Below are positions 54,205 to 61,982 of a stretch of DNA of 61,982 bases, piece by piece. The stretch is from an uncultured Schlesneria sp. (GTDB lineage: Bacteria > Planctomycetota > Planctomycetia > Planctomycetales > Planctomycetaceae), in contig CAIMFH010000171.1 of NCBI GenBank assembly GCA_903840265.1, positions 1 through 61,982 of the forward strand, given 5' to 3'. The notes below the pieces were generated by a model. The model saw nothing but the letters and a program-made list of their open reading frames with translations. It was not told where the DNA came from and searched no databases. A program made the translations under genes and the position numbers. The stretch's first letter is position 1. Every line of letters starts with the position of its first letter.

Positions 54205-55256
54205 TGCGCGGTGTGATTTGGTTAGCAGGCGTGGTTGTGATTGTCTTCGCGGGTCTGATGTCGACGCCTGTGCTGGCGCAACCCCCGACAGTTCGGGTCG
54301 GTGAAGTCGTGCCGCGCGATGTTCGTGAAATCTACGATCGTGGACTGCAATATTTGGCGAATTCGCAGACCGAAGCGGGCGATTGGAAGGGTGGCGGAGG
54401 TGAACAAGGCCCAGGGGTGACCGGGCTGGCTCTGATGGTTCTGCTGGCCTCGGGAGAAGACCCAAACTTCGGCCTGTACAGCACTCACGTCCGCAAGGCT
54501 CTTCGCAATATCATCAGCCAGCAAAACGCCGGGACCGGTTATTTTGGTCAGAGCATGTATCACCACGGGTTCGCGATGCTGGCGCTATCCGAAGCGTATG
54601 GAACGGTTGACGATCGTAATCTGTGGACGGGCTCGGAAGCGAACCGGCGCTCCATCGGCGTTGCGCTCGAACTCGCCGTCCGTGCCGCAATCACATCGCA
54701 GAAGAAGAACTCGTTGGGGGGGTGGCGCTATTCACCCGACTCGAACGATGCCGACACCTCTGTCAGCGGAGCGGTCCTGGTCGGGCTGCTTGCCGCTCGC
54801 AACGCTGGTATCGAGGTGCCGGACGAGGTGATCGATAAGGCGATTGGCTATTTCAGTTCGATGACTTCAGACGGCGGGCAAGTGGGATACTCGGGCGGGT
54901 TCGGCGGCTTTGATGAATCCTTTGCTCGTATCTCGATTGCCACGTTGTCGTATGCAGTTGCCCGGCGCAAAGATTTGAAGCAGTTTAAAGCGACTCTGGC
55001 CTATCTGACGAAGCGGCTCGAAAATGCACCGCAGCAGCACTATGCCGAATACACCAGGTACTATCAGGCGCAGGCATTGTTTCAGGGCGATGTCGAAGCT
55101 TGGGAGAAGTGGAACAAATTACTGGTTCGTCAACTGAAGACCAGCCAGATGCCTGACGGCAGCTTTAAAGGCCAGTTCGGTGCGACTGTCGGAACTTCGA
55201 TGTCACTGCTGGCGCTGGCTCTGAATTACCGCTTCTTACCAATCTACGAACGCTGA
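54204..55256 (+). CDS. Secreted toroid-fold (squalene cyclase-like) repeat protein
   Basis: A 350-residue protein with a signal peptide (cleavage near VLA-Q). It has the alpha-alpha toroid repeat pattern of terpene cyclases and prenyltransferases: GLQYLANSQTEAGDWKG, GPGVTGLALMVLLA, GGWRYSPDSNDADTSVSGAV, ARISIATLSYAV and QMPDGSFKGQFG. The catalytic DxDD of squalene cyclase is not preserved (DADT), and export rules out the usual lipid substrate pool, so it more likely binds or scaffolds. The start overlaps the preceding stop by one base. Confidence 0.78.
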   Translation: MRGVIWLAGVVVIVFAGLMSTPVLAQPPTVRVGEVVPRDVREIYDRGLQYLANSQTEAGDWKGGGGEQGPGVTGLALMVLLASGEDPNFGLYSTHVRKALRNIISQQNAGTGYFGQSMYHHGFAMLALSEAYGTVDDRNLWTGSEANRRSIGVALELAVRAAITSQKKNSLGGWRYSPDSNDADTSVSGAVLVGLLAARNAGIEVPDEVIDKAIGYFSSMTSDGGQVGYSGGFGGFDESFARISIATLSYAVARRKDLKQFKATLAYLTKRLENAPQQHYAEYTRYYQAQALFQGDVEAWEKWNKLLVRQLKTSQMPDGSFKGQFGATVGTSMSLLALALNYRFLPIYER

Positions 55257-55284
55257 CTTCATCGTCGATCTTTGTGGGAATGCC

Positions 55285-58116
55285 ATGTTGACAATGAACA
55301 CGCGAATCCGTGCCTGGGCTCCATTGTTGGCAGCATTCTGGATGTTGTTTCCAACTGTGGCGGACTCGGCTGAAGGTCCGGTTGATGCCAATGCCGCGGT
55401 GATTCACCTGGCCAATGTCGATCATGTGACTGGACGACTGCTCGATTCCACGGGTGATAGCCAGTTGATATGGCAATCTCCAGCATTCGCCACGCCGTTT
55501 GAATTTCCAGTCTCTTACCTGAACGCGGTTCATTTTCCTGCTCCCGCAAAACTGGATCAGGCAGGAGGCGACTATTGTTTTGAGCTAGCCGGCGGCGACA
55601 TTGTTTTTGGGTCGCTGGTGGAGCTGCAACCAAACGAAGCGGTGCTTGATATTACGGGTATCGGGGTGCTGCATGTCGATCGAACGATTCTGCGCCGGAT
55701 GTATCGTTGGAAGGGTGGCACCGAAGTGCTGTACTTCGGGCCAAGCGGTTTGACGGGCTGGCATGCTTCGGGCGGAACGAAGGGCTGGCAAGAAGAAGCG
55801 GGACAACTGGTAAGTTCGCAGGACGGAGCGGTCATCCGCCGTGATTTTGGCATTCCTCCTCAGGCACGATTCGAATTCGAATTGTCCTGGAAGAACAAGG
55901 CCGATTTTGAGTTGGCGATTGGAGTCGGCGACGCCAAGTCGGCTCTGCGAGCGTTTCGGTTCGCCGTATGGGATGACAAAATTATCGCGACTCGAGAAAC
56001 AGAATCTGTCATGGATGTCGCCGAGTTGCAGAAGAACGAGCCGGGAGTTGGTCGAATTCATCTGCAGGCGTTCCTCGATCAGCAGAAGGGACGGCTATTG
56101 GTCTTCTCCTCCAGTGGACAGCCGCTGGCGGATTTGAGTGCGGCCTCGTTGAAGCCCCAAGCTTTCGGTGGGATCCAGTTGACCAACAAGACCGGCGACA
56201 TTCGCCTCGAACGACTTAGTATCAGTCGTTGGAATGGCGAAGCACCGCGCGCGGTCGAATCGGACAAGGCGAGAATCCATGTGACCGACGGTTCGATTGT
56301 CTACGGACCGTTGAAGAGTTACGACGCGATCGAAGGGAAGTTCGTTATCGAGGAGAATGGAATCGAGCGGCGACTCGCTCCCGATCAATTGCAGGATGTT
56401 TTTTTCTCGGAGCGTGTCGCCAATTCCGAGCGAACTCTATCGGCCGTGTTCCTGAATGATCAGCGACTTAGTGGCGGTCTGCTAAAAGTGGAAAACAATG
56501 CAGTCTGGTTGAAGTGCCCGGGTATTCGGGAACCAATCCGGGCTCCCACTGAATCGATGCGTACGCTGCTCGGATTGAACCCTCAAAAGACTGAAGACTT
56601 ACCGAAGGAGTCTGATCCCACACTGCGTCGAGGGAGACTCGAACTCTTGGGGGCGGTTCTCCAGGGGCATCTGGTTGACTCCACCACCGTCCCCTCGAAA
56701 ACGCTCACTTGGAAGCCGGCCCTCAGCAATTCGCCCAGTTCACTTGAAGTCGGAGTGTCGGGCCGAATCATCTATCGCGATCCGCCGCAGGAAAAGCCTC
56801 AGCCGACTGCGGCCGAGGTCCGAGCGATGCCCGTCCAGAAGCAGGCACGCATCCGCGCGGCCGCAGAATCGACCGGGAATCCGGTGGCTACCGCAAAGGG
56901 AAAACAGAAAAAGCCGATCCTGCATCTCCGATCCGGCGACATGATTCCCTGCGATCAAGCGACCATTGATGAAAGCGGCGTCACTTTTTCGTCTCCGATT
57001 ACGGATTCGACTTTCATCCGCAATGATCAACTCAAAGTCCTGGAACTTATTCCAGACACGACCCCGGTCGAAATCACGAAGCAGAAAAAAGAGCGACTGC
57101 TGATGTTGCCTCGCATGCAGCGAGACAATCCGCCGACACAGTTGATCCGTTCGATCGACGGTGACTATCTGAAGGGGCGATTGATCTCCATGGATGAACA
57201 GCAGATCCATATGGAGATTCGTCTGGAAACAAAAACCTTGCACCGTGATCGTGTTGCTCGAATCATCTGGCTACATGCGGACGAAATCGATGCGACTGCA
57301 AAACCCTCTGCATCCGGAGGCGAAATTGCGGGAACAAGGGTCCAAGCACTCACCGACAATCCTCAACAAGTGACGCTCAGCAAGAGCACGACCGGCGACC
57401 AACCAGGGCAGAAGTCGGTGACTAATCCGAATCGGCTGACATTCGTCGCACAGCAGCTGGATGGAGCCATTCTGTCTGGCCGCAGCGAATTATTGGGTGC
57501 CTGCCGAGTCGATTTGCGGCAGATCGATCGCTTATTGATTGGAGTCGCCATCGAGGAGGACGCGGCGAGTTTAGCCTTTCATCAGTGGAAATTGAGAGCG
57601 GCTACTGACCCCGTTGCGGCTCGCGAAGGAGGCAGCGATGGGGGTGAGGGACAGGAATCGGCCCTGGTCGGCAAGGCGGCTCCCGAGATTGAATTGGACA
57701 TGCTCGACGGATCGAAGTTTCGGCTCTCTGCTCGGCAAGACAAGATCGTGATTCTCGATTTCTGGGCCTCCTGGTGTGGTCCCTGTCTGCAAGTGATGCC
57801 GCAGATCGACAAGGTTGTCCATGAGTTTGCCGATCAAGGTGTTGAACTGGTGGCGATTAATCTGGAAGAAAAAGATGATCGCATTAAAGCCGCCTTGGAA
57901 CGACTGAAGCTCGAAATGCCTGTGGCTCTCGATCGAGATGGCCGTGTGGCCGAAAAATATGGTGCCACGGCGATCCCGCAAACGGTCATCATCGACCGCA
58001 CAGGCAAAGTGGCCCGATTGTTCGTTGGAGGCGGGGCACGCTTCGGAGATCAATTGAGGACAGCCATCGAGGCTGTCCTGTCTGGAAAGCCTGAAACGCC
58101 CGAATCAGACAAGTAA
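55285..58116 (+). CDS. Secreted multi-repeat protein with C-terminal TlpA thioredoxin domain
   Basis: A 943-residue exported protein (signal peptide cut near ADSA-E). It carries about seven copies of a roughly 45-residue beta-rich unit of the type L-x-x-GD-x-x-x-G-x-L ... I-x-x-I, for example FELAGGDIVFGSL, IHVTDGSIVYGPL, LHLRSGDMIPC and IRSIDGDYLKGRL. A laminin-G/DUF1080-like sandwich (about 155-325) sits between copies two and three. The C-terminal domain (about 795-943) is TlpA-like with an intact active site WCGPC (Cys831, Cys834) and the cis-Pro segment TAIPQT. It should act in extracytoplasmic disulfide chemistry. It is the last gene of the MoxR cluster. Confidence 0.85.
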   Translation: MLTMNTRIRAWAPLLAAFWMLFPTVADSAEGPVDANAAVIHLANVDHVTGRLLDSTGDSQLIWQSPAFATPFEFPVSYLNAVHFPAPAKLDQAGGDYCFELAGGDIVFGSLVELQPNEAVLDITGIGVLHVDRTILRRMYRWKGGTEVLYFGPSGLTGWHASGGTKGWQEEAGQLVSSQDGAVIRRDFGIPPQARFEFELSWKNKADFELAIGVGDAKSALRAFRFAVWDDKIIATRETESVMDVAELQKNEPGVGRIHLQAFLDQQKGRLLVFSSSGQPLADLSAASLKPQAFGGIQLTNKTGDIRLERLSISRWNGEAPRAVESDKARIHVTDGSIVYGPLKSYDAIEGKFVIEENGIERRLAPDQLQDVFFSERVANSERTLSAVFLNDQRLSGGLLKVENNAVWLKCPGIREPIRAPTESMRTLLGLNPQKTEDLPKESDPTLRRGRLELLGAVLQGHLVDSTTVPSKTLTWKPALSNSPSSLEVGVSGRIIYRDPPQEKPQPTAAEVRAMPVQKQARIRAAAESTGNPVATAKGKQKKPILHLRSGDMIPCDQATIDESGVTFSSPITDSTFIRNDQLKVLELIPDTTPVEITKQKKERLLMLPRMQRDNPPTQLIRSIDGDYLKGRLISMDEQQIHMEIRLETKTLHRDRVARIIWLHADEIDATAKPSASGGEIAGTRVQALTDNPQQVTLSKSTTGDQPGQKSVTNPNRLTFVAQQLDGAILSGRSELLGACRVDLRQIDRLLIGVAIEEDAASLAFHQWKLRAATDPVAAREGGSDGGEGQESALVGKAAPEIELDMLDGSKFRLSARQDKIVILDFWASWCGPCLQVMPQIDKVVHEFADQGVELVAINLEEKDDRIKAALERLKLEMPVALDRDGRVAEKYGATAIPQTVIIDRTGKVARLFVGGGARFGDQLRTAIEAVLSGKPETPESDK
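58057..58079 (+). other. Perfect hairpin inside the 3' end of the TlpA gene
   Basis: AGGACAGCC and GGCTGTCCT pair over nine bases around ATCGA, within the coding sequence and 37 bases before its end. Only 12 bases separate the convergent stops here, so it might double as a 3'-end structure. Confidence 0.35.
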
Positions 58117-58128
58117 TCAAATGGACGA

Positions 58129-59574
58129 TCAACGAGCCGATGCCGCATCGGAGATCGGCTTATGCCAGGGGACAGATCCTCCGCGTTGAATATGGCGTCT
58201 TAATGACACCGAAAGGTCGTTGACGACCTTCTTGTTCGCCGCCGCCAGATTAATCTTCTCGTAGGGATCATCCTTCAAGTTGTAGAGCTCGTACGGACTG
58301 AATGGGGTATTCTGCATCAGCTTCCAGTCGCCGCGGATCAAGGCTTCGTAGCTTTTGCCACCGTACTCCGGACCGCCTTCACGTCGCACAAAATACAGAT
58401 CGCGCGCTGCCGGCATGGTCTCTCCACGAAAGAGCGGAGCTAAGCTGATCGCGTCCAGATCGGTTGAACGTGGCTGACCAGCCAACTCCAATAGTGTCGG
58501 GAAGAGATCGAATGTTAATCCGGCGTAGTCACAGCGTGTCCCGCTCTTGATTGTCTCTGGCCAACTCGCGACGAAGGGAACTCGCAAGCCACCATCGTAG
58601 TGGCTTTGCTTTCCGTCACGCCAAGGGTCATTGTTCTGGCCATGTGGCAGCGAACCGCCATTGTCGGAGGTGAATACGACTAGCGTTTGTTGAGCAAGCT
58701 GCGTCTCGCGCAGGACGGACAGAACTCGGCCAATGTTGTGATCCAGGTGTTCGACAAAGGCCACGTTCTTCATTCGTTTCTCGTCGAGATTCGGCAGGCG
58801 CTGTTTTACGCGCTCCAGCCATTCCGCAGGGGGTTCGATGGGAAAGTGCGGAGCGTTGTAGGCGAGGTACAGGAAGAAGGGCTGTTCCTTTAAGTCGGCT
58901 CGTTCTCGCAGGTATTCGCAAGCCCAATTCGTGAATAATTCGGTGGCATGCCCCACAGGAGTGATCACCTCGCCATTGTGCCTCATGTAGTTGTTGCCGT
59001 GACGCAGATGGCTGCTGTAACTGTCCATCATGTCGCCGAGGAACCCGTGGAACAAATCAAAGCCACGTTCATTGGGCGTGTTCGGCGACTCCAATCCCAA
59101 GTGCCATTTACCGATGATCGCCGTGTGATAGCTGGCTTTTCGCAATTCATCCGCCAACGTGGGGACCGTCGGGTCGAGATATCCCCATGAATTCTCCTTT
59201 TCTGTCCGAATCACTCCCGGCACGCCAACTCGATCCGGAAAGCGACCTGTCAACAGCGCCGCACGAGCAGGTGAGCAGACCGTGCAGGTGGACCGCATGT
59301 TCGTAAACAACATTCCGTCAGCCGCAAGTCGGTCAATCTGTGGAGTCCGAACGTCTGACGCATGGTAGGTCGACACGTCGCCGTAACCGTGATCGTCGGT
59401 CAGGATGATCACTATGTTTGGTACACGAGATTGCTCCGCAGAATGTGCCTGTTCTAACGAGACAAATGACCGTTCTGACACAATCATGATTAGAACGAGT
59501 GTAGCAATTCTGTGTCGTAAACCGACCGGATATCGGCCGCGTGAAATTCTGGTGCTGACAGGCGACGAAGGCAT
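58129..59574 (-). CDS. Secreted formylglycine sulfatase (arylsulfatase family)
   Basis: A 481-residue protein with an N-terminal hydrophobic segment (about 24-32, ATLVLIMIV) and probable export. The sulfatase signature CSPARAALLTGR starts at Cys100, which would be oxidised to formylglycine; metal-binding Asp60 and Asp61 lie in ILTDDHGYGD, and further family blocks are GKWHLG and FTSDNGG. It likely removes sulfate from a polysaccharide, a common planctomycete trait. ATG 59574 is used; ATG upstream at 59670 adds unconserved residues. It is convergent with the TlpA gene. Confidence 0.9.
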   Translation of the reverse strand: MPSSPVSTRISRGRYPVGLRHRIATLVLIMIVSERSFVSLEQAHSAEQSRVPNIVIILTDDHGYGDVSTYHASDVRTPQIDRLAADGMLFTNMRSTCTVCSPARAALLTGRFPDRVGVPGVIRTEKENSWGYLDPTVPTLADELRKASYHTAIIGKWHLGLESPNTPNERGFDLFHGFLGDMMDSYSSHLRHGNNYMRHNGEVITPVGHATELFTNWACEYLRERADLKEQPFFLYLAYNAPHFPIEPPAEWLERVKQRLPNLDEKRMKNVAFVEHLDHNIGRVLSVLRETQLAQQTLVVFTSDNGGSLPHGQNNDPWRDGKQSHYDGGLRVPFVASWPETIKSGTRCDYAGLTFDLFPTLLELAGQPRSTDLDAISLAPLFRGETMPAARDLYFVRREGGPEYGGKSYEALIRGDWKLMQNTPFSPYELYNLKDDPYEKINLAAANKKVVNDLSVSLRRHIQRGGSVPWHKPISDAASAR

Positions 59575-59690
59575 GAGCCCTCCGAGTAATTGAGGTTCCG
59601 AACGGGGAATGCAGTTCAGTATCGGCAGCCCAGAGTTGAGGGTCAACGCCATGCGCTGACAAAGGCCCATGGTTTAGGAGATTGAAACCG

Positions 59691-60160
59691 ATGGGAAGAA
59701 AAAGCGAAACAGCGTCGACAATCGCCTGGCTCCGCCTGGCACTGGAAACAGACTGACTGTTGGTACTTCTGGTACTTCACCCGACCGGGGGGCAAAGAAG
59801 AGAGTCGCGCTGTTCGATGAGCACGGTGAACGGTTTCGCGGTAAGGGCAATAAATTTGCGGCGGAGGTCGCGTTGGCGACGAGAGAAGCTGTCCTGGACA
59901 GAGGATTCTGGAGAGCCGCTTGGCAGTCGCGGACGATGGGTCGTCGCACGCGTCTGTTCCGATTATCTCCAATACTGCGAACGGGGATTGGCGAAGGGCA
60001 CGATCAGCCGCAGCCATCGTTCGATGCCGCCAATGTAGGTTCGATCAAGGCCACAGGCCGCACCGAAGATGACTTCGTAGACCCGCGTTTCGGTGATCGA
60101 ATCAATCGCGCGGCGGGCCGAAACAAGCTCCCAGCCTTCTTGACCGTATCGATGGAATGA
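59691..60160 (+). pseudogene. Frameshifted remnant of an integrase-like gene
   Basis: An ATG at 59691 with AGGAG upstream starts MGRKSETASTIAWLRLALET, then TGA at 59754. Sense continues in a second frame (WYFWYFTRPGG, from 59761), in a third (KKRVALFDEHGERFRGKGNK, about 59795) and again in the first (GRWVVARVCSDYLQYCERGL, about 59928-59990, then TISRSHRS). Joined, these read like the N-terminal and SAM-like parts of a planctomycete tyrosine recombinase. The catalytic domain is missing. At least three frameshifts and the loss of the 3' half make it nonfunctional. No attachment sites are visible. Confidence 0.55.
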
Positions 60161-60374
60161 CGACGTTACCGCAGGATCATCAAAGACAAATTCGCCATAC
60201 GCGATCTAAATTATAAAGATCTAATCTAAGGCACCGACTTTGACGCAGCAGCCTTGGCGGTTGGCACTCGAGTCACTGATCAAACAAGACACCTTCTAAG
60301 GTCCATGGAAGAGATTTCTCGCAAATCCGCATTTAAGCGGGGCTTTTCTCCACGTCGCATCCCATGTGATCACT
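60161..60374. other. Gene-free gap after the integrase remnant
   Basis: About 214 bases, AT-richer near 60195-60235, with no recognised feature. It may include further decayed integrase sequence. Confidence 0.35.
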
Positions 60375-61982
60375 TCAAACGACCGGAAAATGAGTCGAAC
60401 CGGTGGTCGTCCACTTCTGGATTGCATATTCGAATTGCTGGCCGAGACGGCGAGTATCTGCCCACCGGAAGACGGCGCGTCGACGAACAACCTGTTGCTT
60501 AAGATCGTTCGGATCGACCAGTTCAATCCGCGCGGGGATTGGGCTGAACGCGAAGCGACAACACTGAACCGCAAGATCGGGATCGCGTCGTAATAAGCTA
60601 TATCCTGCATCAGGAGGGGGCGTGACAGATTGGCCAACGATAGATACCGCCAACTCAATTGTCGATGTTCCGATCGTCAAGACCAGCAAAAGCGTATCGT
60701 CCGGATGCAATCCAAATTGCCCCACGATTTCCGCCAGGTCCATGTCCTGACTCGCTGGCGGCAAGCTGTTCGACGGCAGACCTGCAACCGTGTGAAGCGG
60801 TTGGGTACTTCCCGAACGAAATCGAGAAATCTGAATAGAGCCGGTTGTCCCATTCGGCATCGCTCGATCCGCGAAGAAAAGGTAGTGAATTCTTCCCGCG
60901 GTGTTGTACTCGCGACGGTCCGCTGCCAGTGTCACCGTGAAGACTTGCGACTCGGCACCGACCGGCAGTGTCACAAGGCCCGATTGCTGCGCTGAACTCG
61001 TTGCCAACCGCCGGTTGTATTCCGGATCTTCAAACAGGATGAATGTAGGGCGATACGGAAGCGCGTTCATGCCCTGGTCGCGACCGATTCGCAATGGAAA
61101 GCGAAGTGTCTGCCGAAACAGTTTGACATCCTCCGGGCGATTGCTGTCTTTTCCCGCGGTCACTGATACCGTCACATTCTCGCCCAGTGACTTGGTCTTC
61201 AGCCATTCCTCAAGTCTCGTTGGATCCGTAGCGGTACATGACACGGACCCATCGGCTTCTGTTGAGAAAGGGCTGAAATCCCAATTGGTGAACTCGTCAC
61301 TCAACCTGGCGAACAAGAACCATCCGGCCAGATCACCGCCGTGAAAACTCGCGGCAAAGCGAAGCTTGAAATCCCAATTCACAGGAATCGTTGCATTTTT
61401 GATGGATTGAGGTTCTGCCGAATCCAGGACTAGGTCCAGGCCCAACGGCGTGCCTTGAACGCCGATGAATGCCGTGTCCGTAGGGCCGTCGGTTACCATG
61501 CAGTTATTTTCGACGGCAAACGCTCCGGCCCAAGTCTGGAGTGCGATTTCCGGGTGGGCTGAAGTGTTCTTCGGAAGCAATACCGGGCGTGGCGCTCGAT
61601 GCATGACAGGTACGGAACCTGATGTCACCACCTGTGCCGTCGCCAGATCCTGAGTCTGCAGATGCTGTCGCAGTGCGAACGGAACACCGGGACGCAATCC
61701 GGTCATCAGCATTGCAAAGTTTCCCGGCAGGATCGGTTGCCAGATCGCATCTTCTGACTCCGGCGATTCCGACGACTCCAGGGCGCGAAAGACATCTTCC
61801 GTTGCAGGCAACGGCGTTGCAGGCCACGCGGGAAGCAAGCCGGGAATCGCGCGTGCGCGAAACAGCGTTGGCAACACCGGCGTTCCCGCAGAACCCTCGG
61901 AAACAAGAAACTGCACGGGGTGGGCCAACGCCTGCCACCAGATCCGTCCTGTCCCGTTCACCGAGTCGACAGGGGGGCCTGC
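60375..61982 (-). CDS. C-terminal part of a large protein of unknown function, cut by the window edge
   Basis: The frame is open to the last base of the window, and the seven codons before the GTG at 61961 contain no stop, so the true start lies outside. At least 535 residues are visible. The sequence is non-repetitive, with beta-prone segments (NWDFKLRFAASFHGGDLAGW, QSGLVTLPVGAESQVFTV, DTLLLVLTIGTSTIELAV) and no membrane helix. It ends in an Arg-rich then polar tail. I recognise no family, and the C-terminal fragment alone gives no catalytic motif. Confidence 0.6.
   Translation of the reverse strand, partial: AGPPVDSVNGTGRIWWQALAHPVQFLVSEGSAGTPVLPTLFRARAIPGLLPAWPATPLPATEDVFRALESSESPESEDAIWQPILPGNFAMLMTGLRPGVPFALRQHLQTQDLATAQVVTSGSVPVMHRAPRPVLLPKNTSAHPEIALQTWAGAFAVENNCMVTDGPTDTAFIGVQGTPLGLDLVLDSAEPQSIKNATIPVNWDFKLRFAASFHGGDLAGWFLFARLSDEFTNWDFSPFSTEADGSVSCTATDPTRLEEWLKTKSLGENVTVSVTAGKDSNRPEDVKLFRQTLRFPLRIGRDQGMNALPYRPTFILFEDPEYNRRLATSSAQQSGLVTLPVGAESQVFTVTLAADRREYNTAGRIHYLFFADRAMPNGTTGSIQISRFRSGSTQPLHTVAGLPSNSLPPASQDMDLAEIVGQFGLHPDDTLLLVLTIGTSTIELAVSIVGQSVTPPPDAGYSLLRRDPDLAVQCCRFAFSPIPARIELVDPNDLKQQVVRRRAVFRWADTRRLGQQFEYAIQKWTTTGSTHFPVV

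Noticed and set aside
1-61982. tRNA, rRNA or CRISPR
   Set aside because: I saw no cloverleaf with a T-loop, no rRNA-like block and no regularly spaced repeat array on either strand. A covariance-model scan would be needed to exclude small RNAs.

Overview
This 62 kb window is bacterial chromosome and almost certainly comes from a planctomycete (Planctomycetaceae/Schlesneria-like; the genus cannot be fixed from sequence alone). The evidence is a DUF1559 pseudopilin-like gene with its lipoprotein neighbour, eukaryote-like Ser/Thr kinases with large extracytoplasmic parts, a formylglycine sulfatase, YdjY- and TlpA-type secreted proteins, a MoxR/DUF58/VWA operon followed by secreted proteins, and many short intergenic palindromic repeats. 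I see no rRNA, tRNA, CRISPR array or intact insertion sequence.

Layout. 1-6.5 kb: a DUF1559 gene broken by one in-frame TAG, a lipoprotein, two paralogous Cys/Gly/Tyr-rich secreted proteins (2406 and 5598) that share an upstream DNA element, and three small minus-strand genes of unknown function. 6.5-7.25 kb: no gene, but repeats. 7.25-11.3 kb: a translationally coupled pair, a transmembrane Ser/Thr kinase and an FHA/class III cyclase. 11.3-27.4 kb: two APC permeases, a GT9-like protein, a 1425-residue receptor kinase, a membrane-bound receiver protein, an SDR, a degenerate receiver-like protein and an AddA-like helicase-nuclease. 27.7-33.7 kb: a kinase-like receptor with a degraded active site, then housekeeping genes yacG, a family 4 uracil-DNA glycosylase, truA and argH. 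34-42.2 kb: secreted proteins, an esterase, a class III fructose-1,6-bisphosphatase and a thioredoxin-fold protein that lacks its CxxC. 42.6-58.1 kb: a nine-gene plus-strand cluster running MoxR, DUF58, two VWA membrane proteins, a large membrane-anchored protein, two paralogous secreted helical proteins, a secreted toroid-fold protein and a TlpA fusion. 58.1-62 kb: a sulfatase, a frameshifted integrase remnant, and a large gene cut by the right edge.

How the parts fit. Two systems stand out. In the first, a kinase with a probable periplasmic sensor overlaps the start of a cyclase carrying a phosphothreonine-binding FHA domain; this suggests a relay from an outside signal through phosphorylation to a cyclic nucleotide. 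In the second, a MoxR AAA+ ATPase and three VWA proteins are followed by large secreted or membrane-anchored proteins that could be their clients; the last one carries about seven copies of a roughly 45-residue beta-rich repeat ahead of a functional-looking thioredoxin domain. Scattered between genes are perfect inverted repeats of 21-31 bp, which look like a family of small palindromic or MITE-like elements.

Limits. Family calls come from motifs read by eye, with no database search. Start codons are uncertain for several genes because many lack a clear Shine-Dalgarno sequence.
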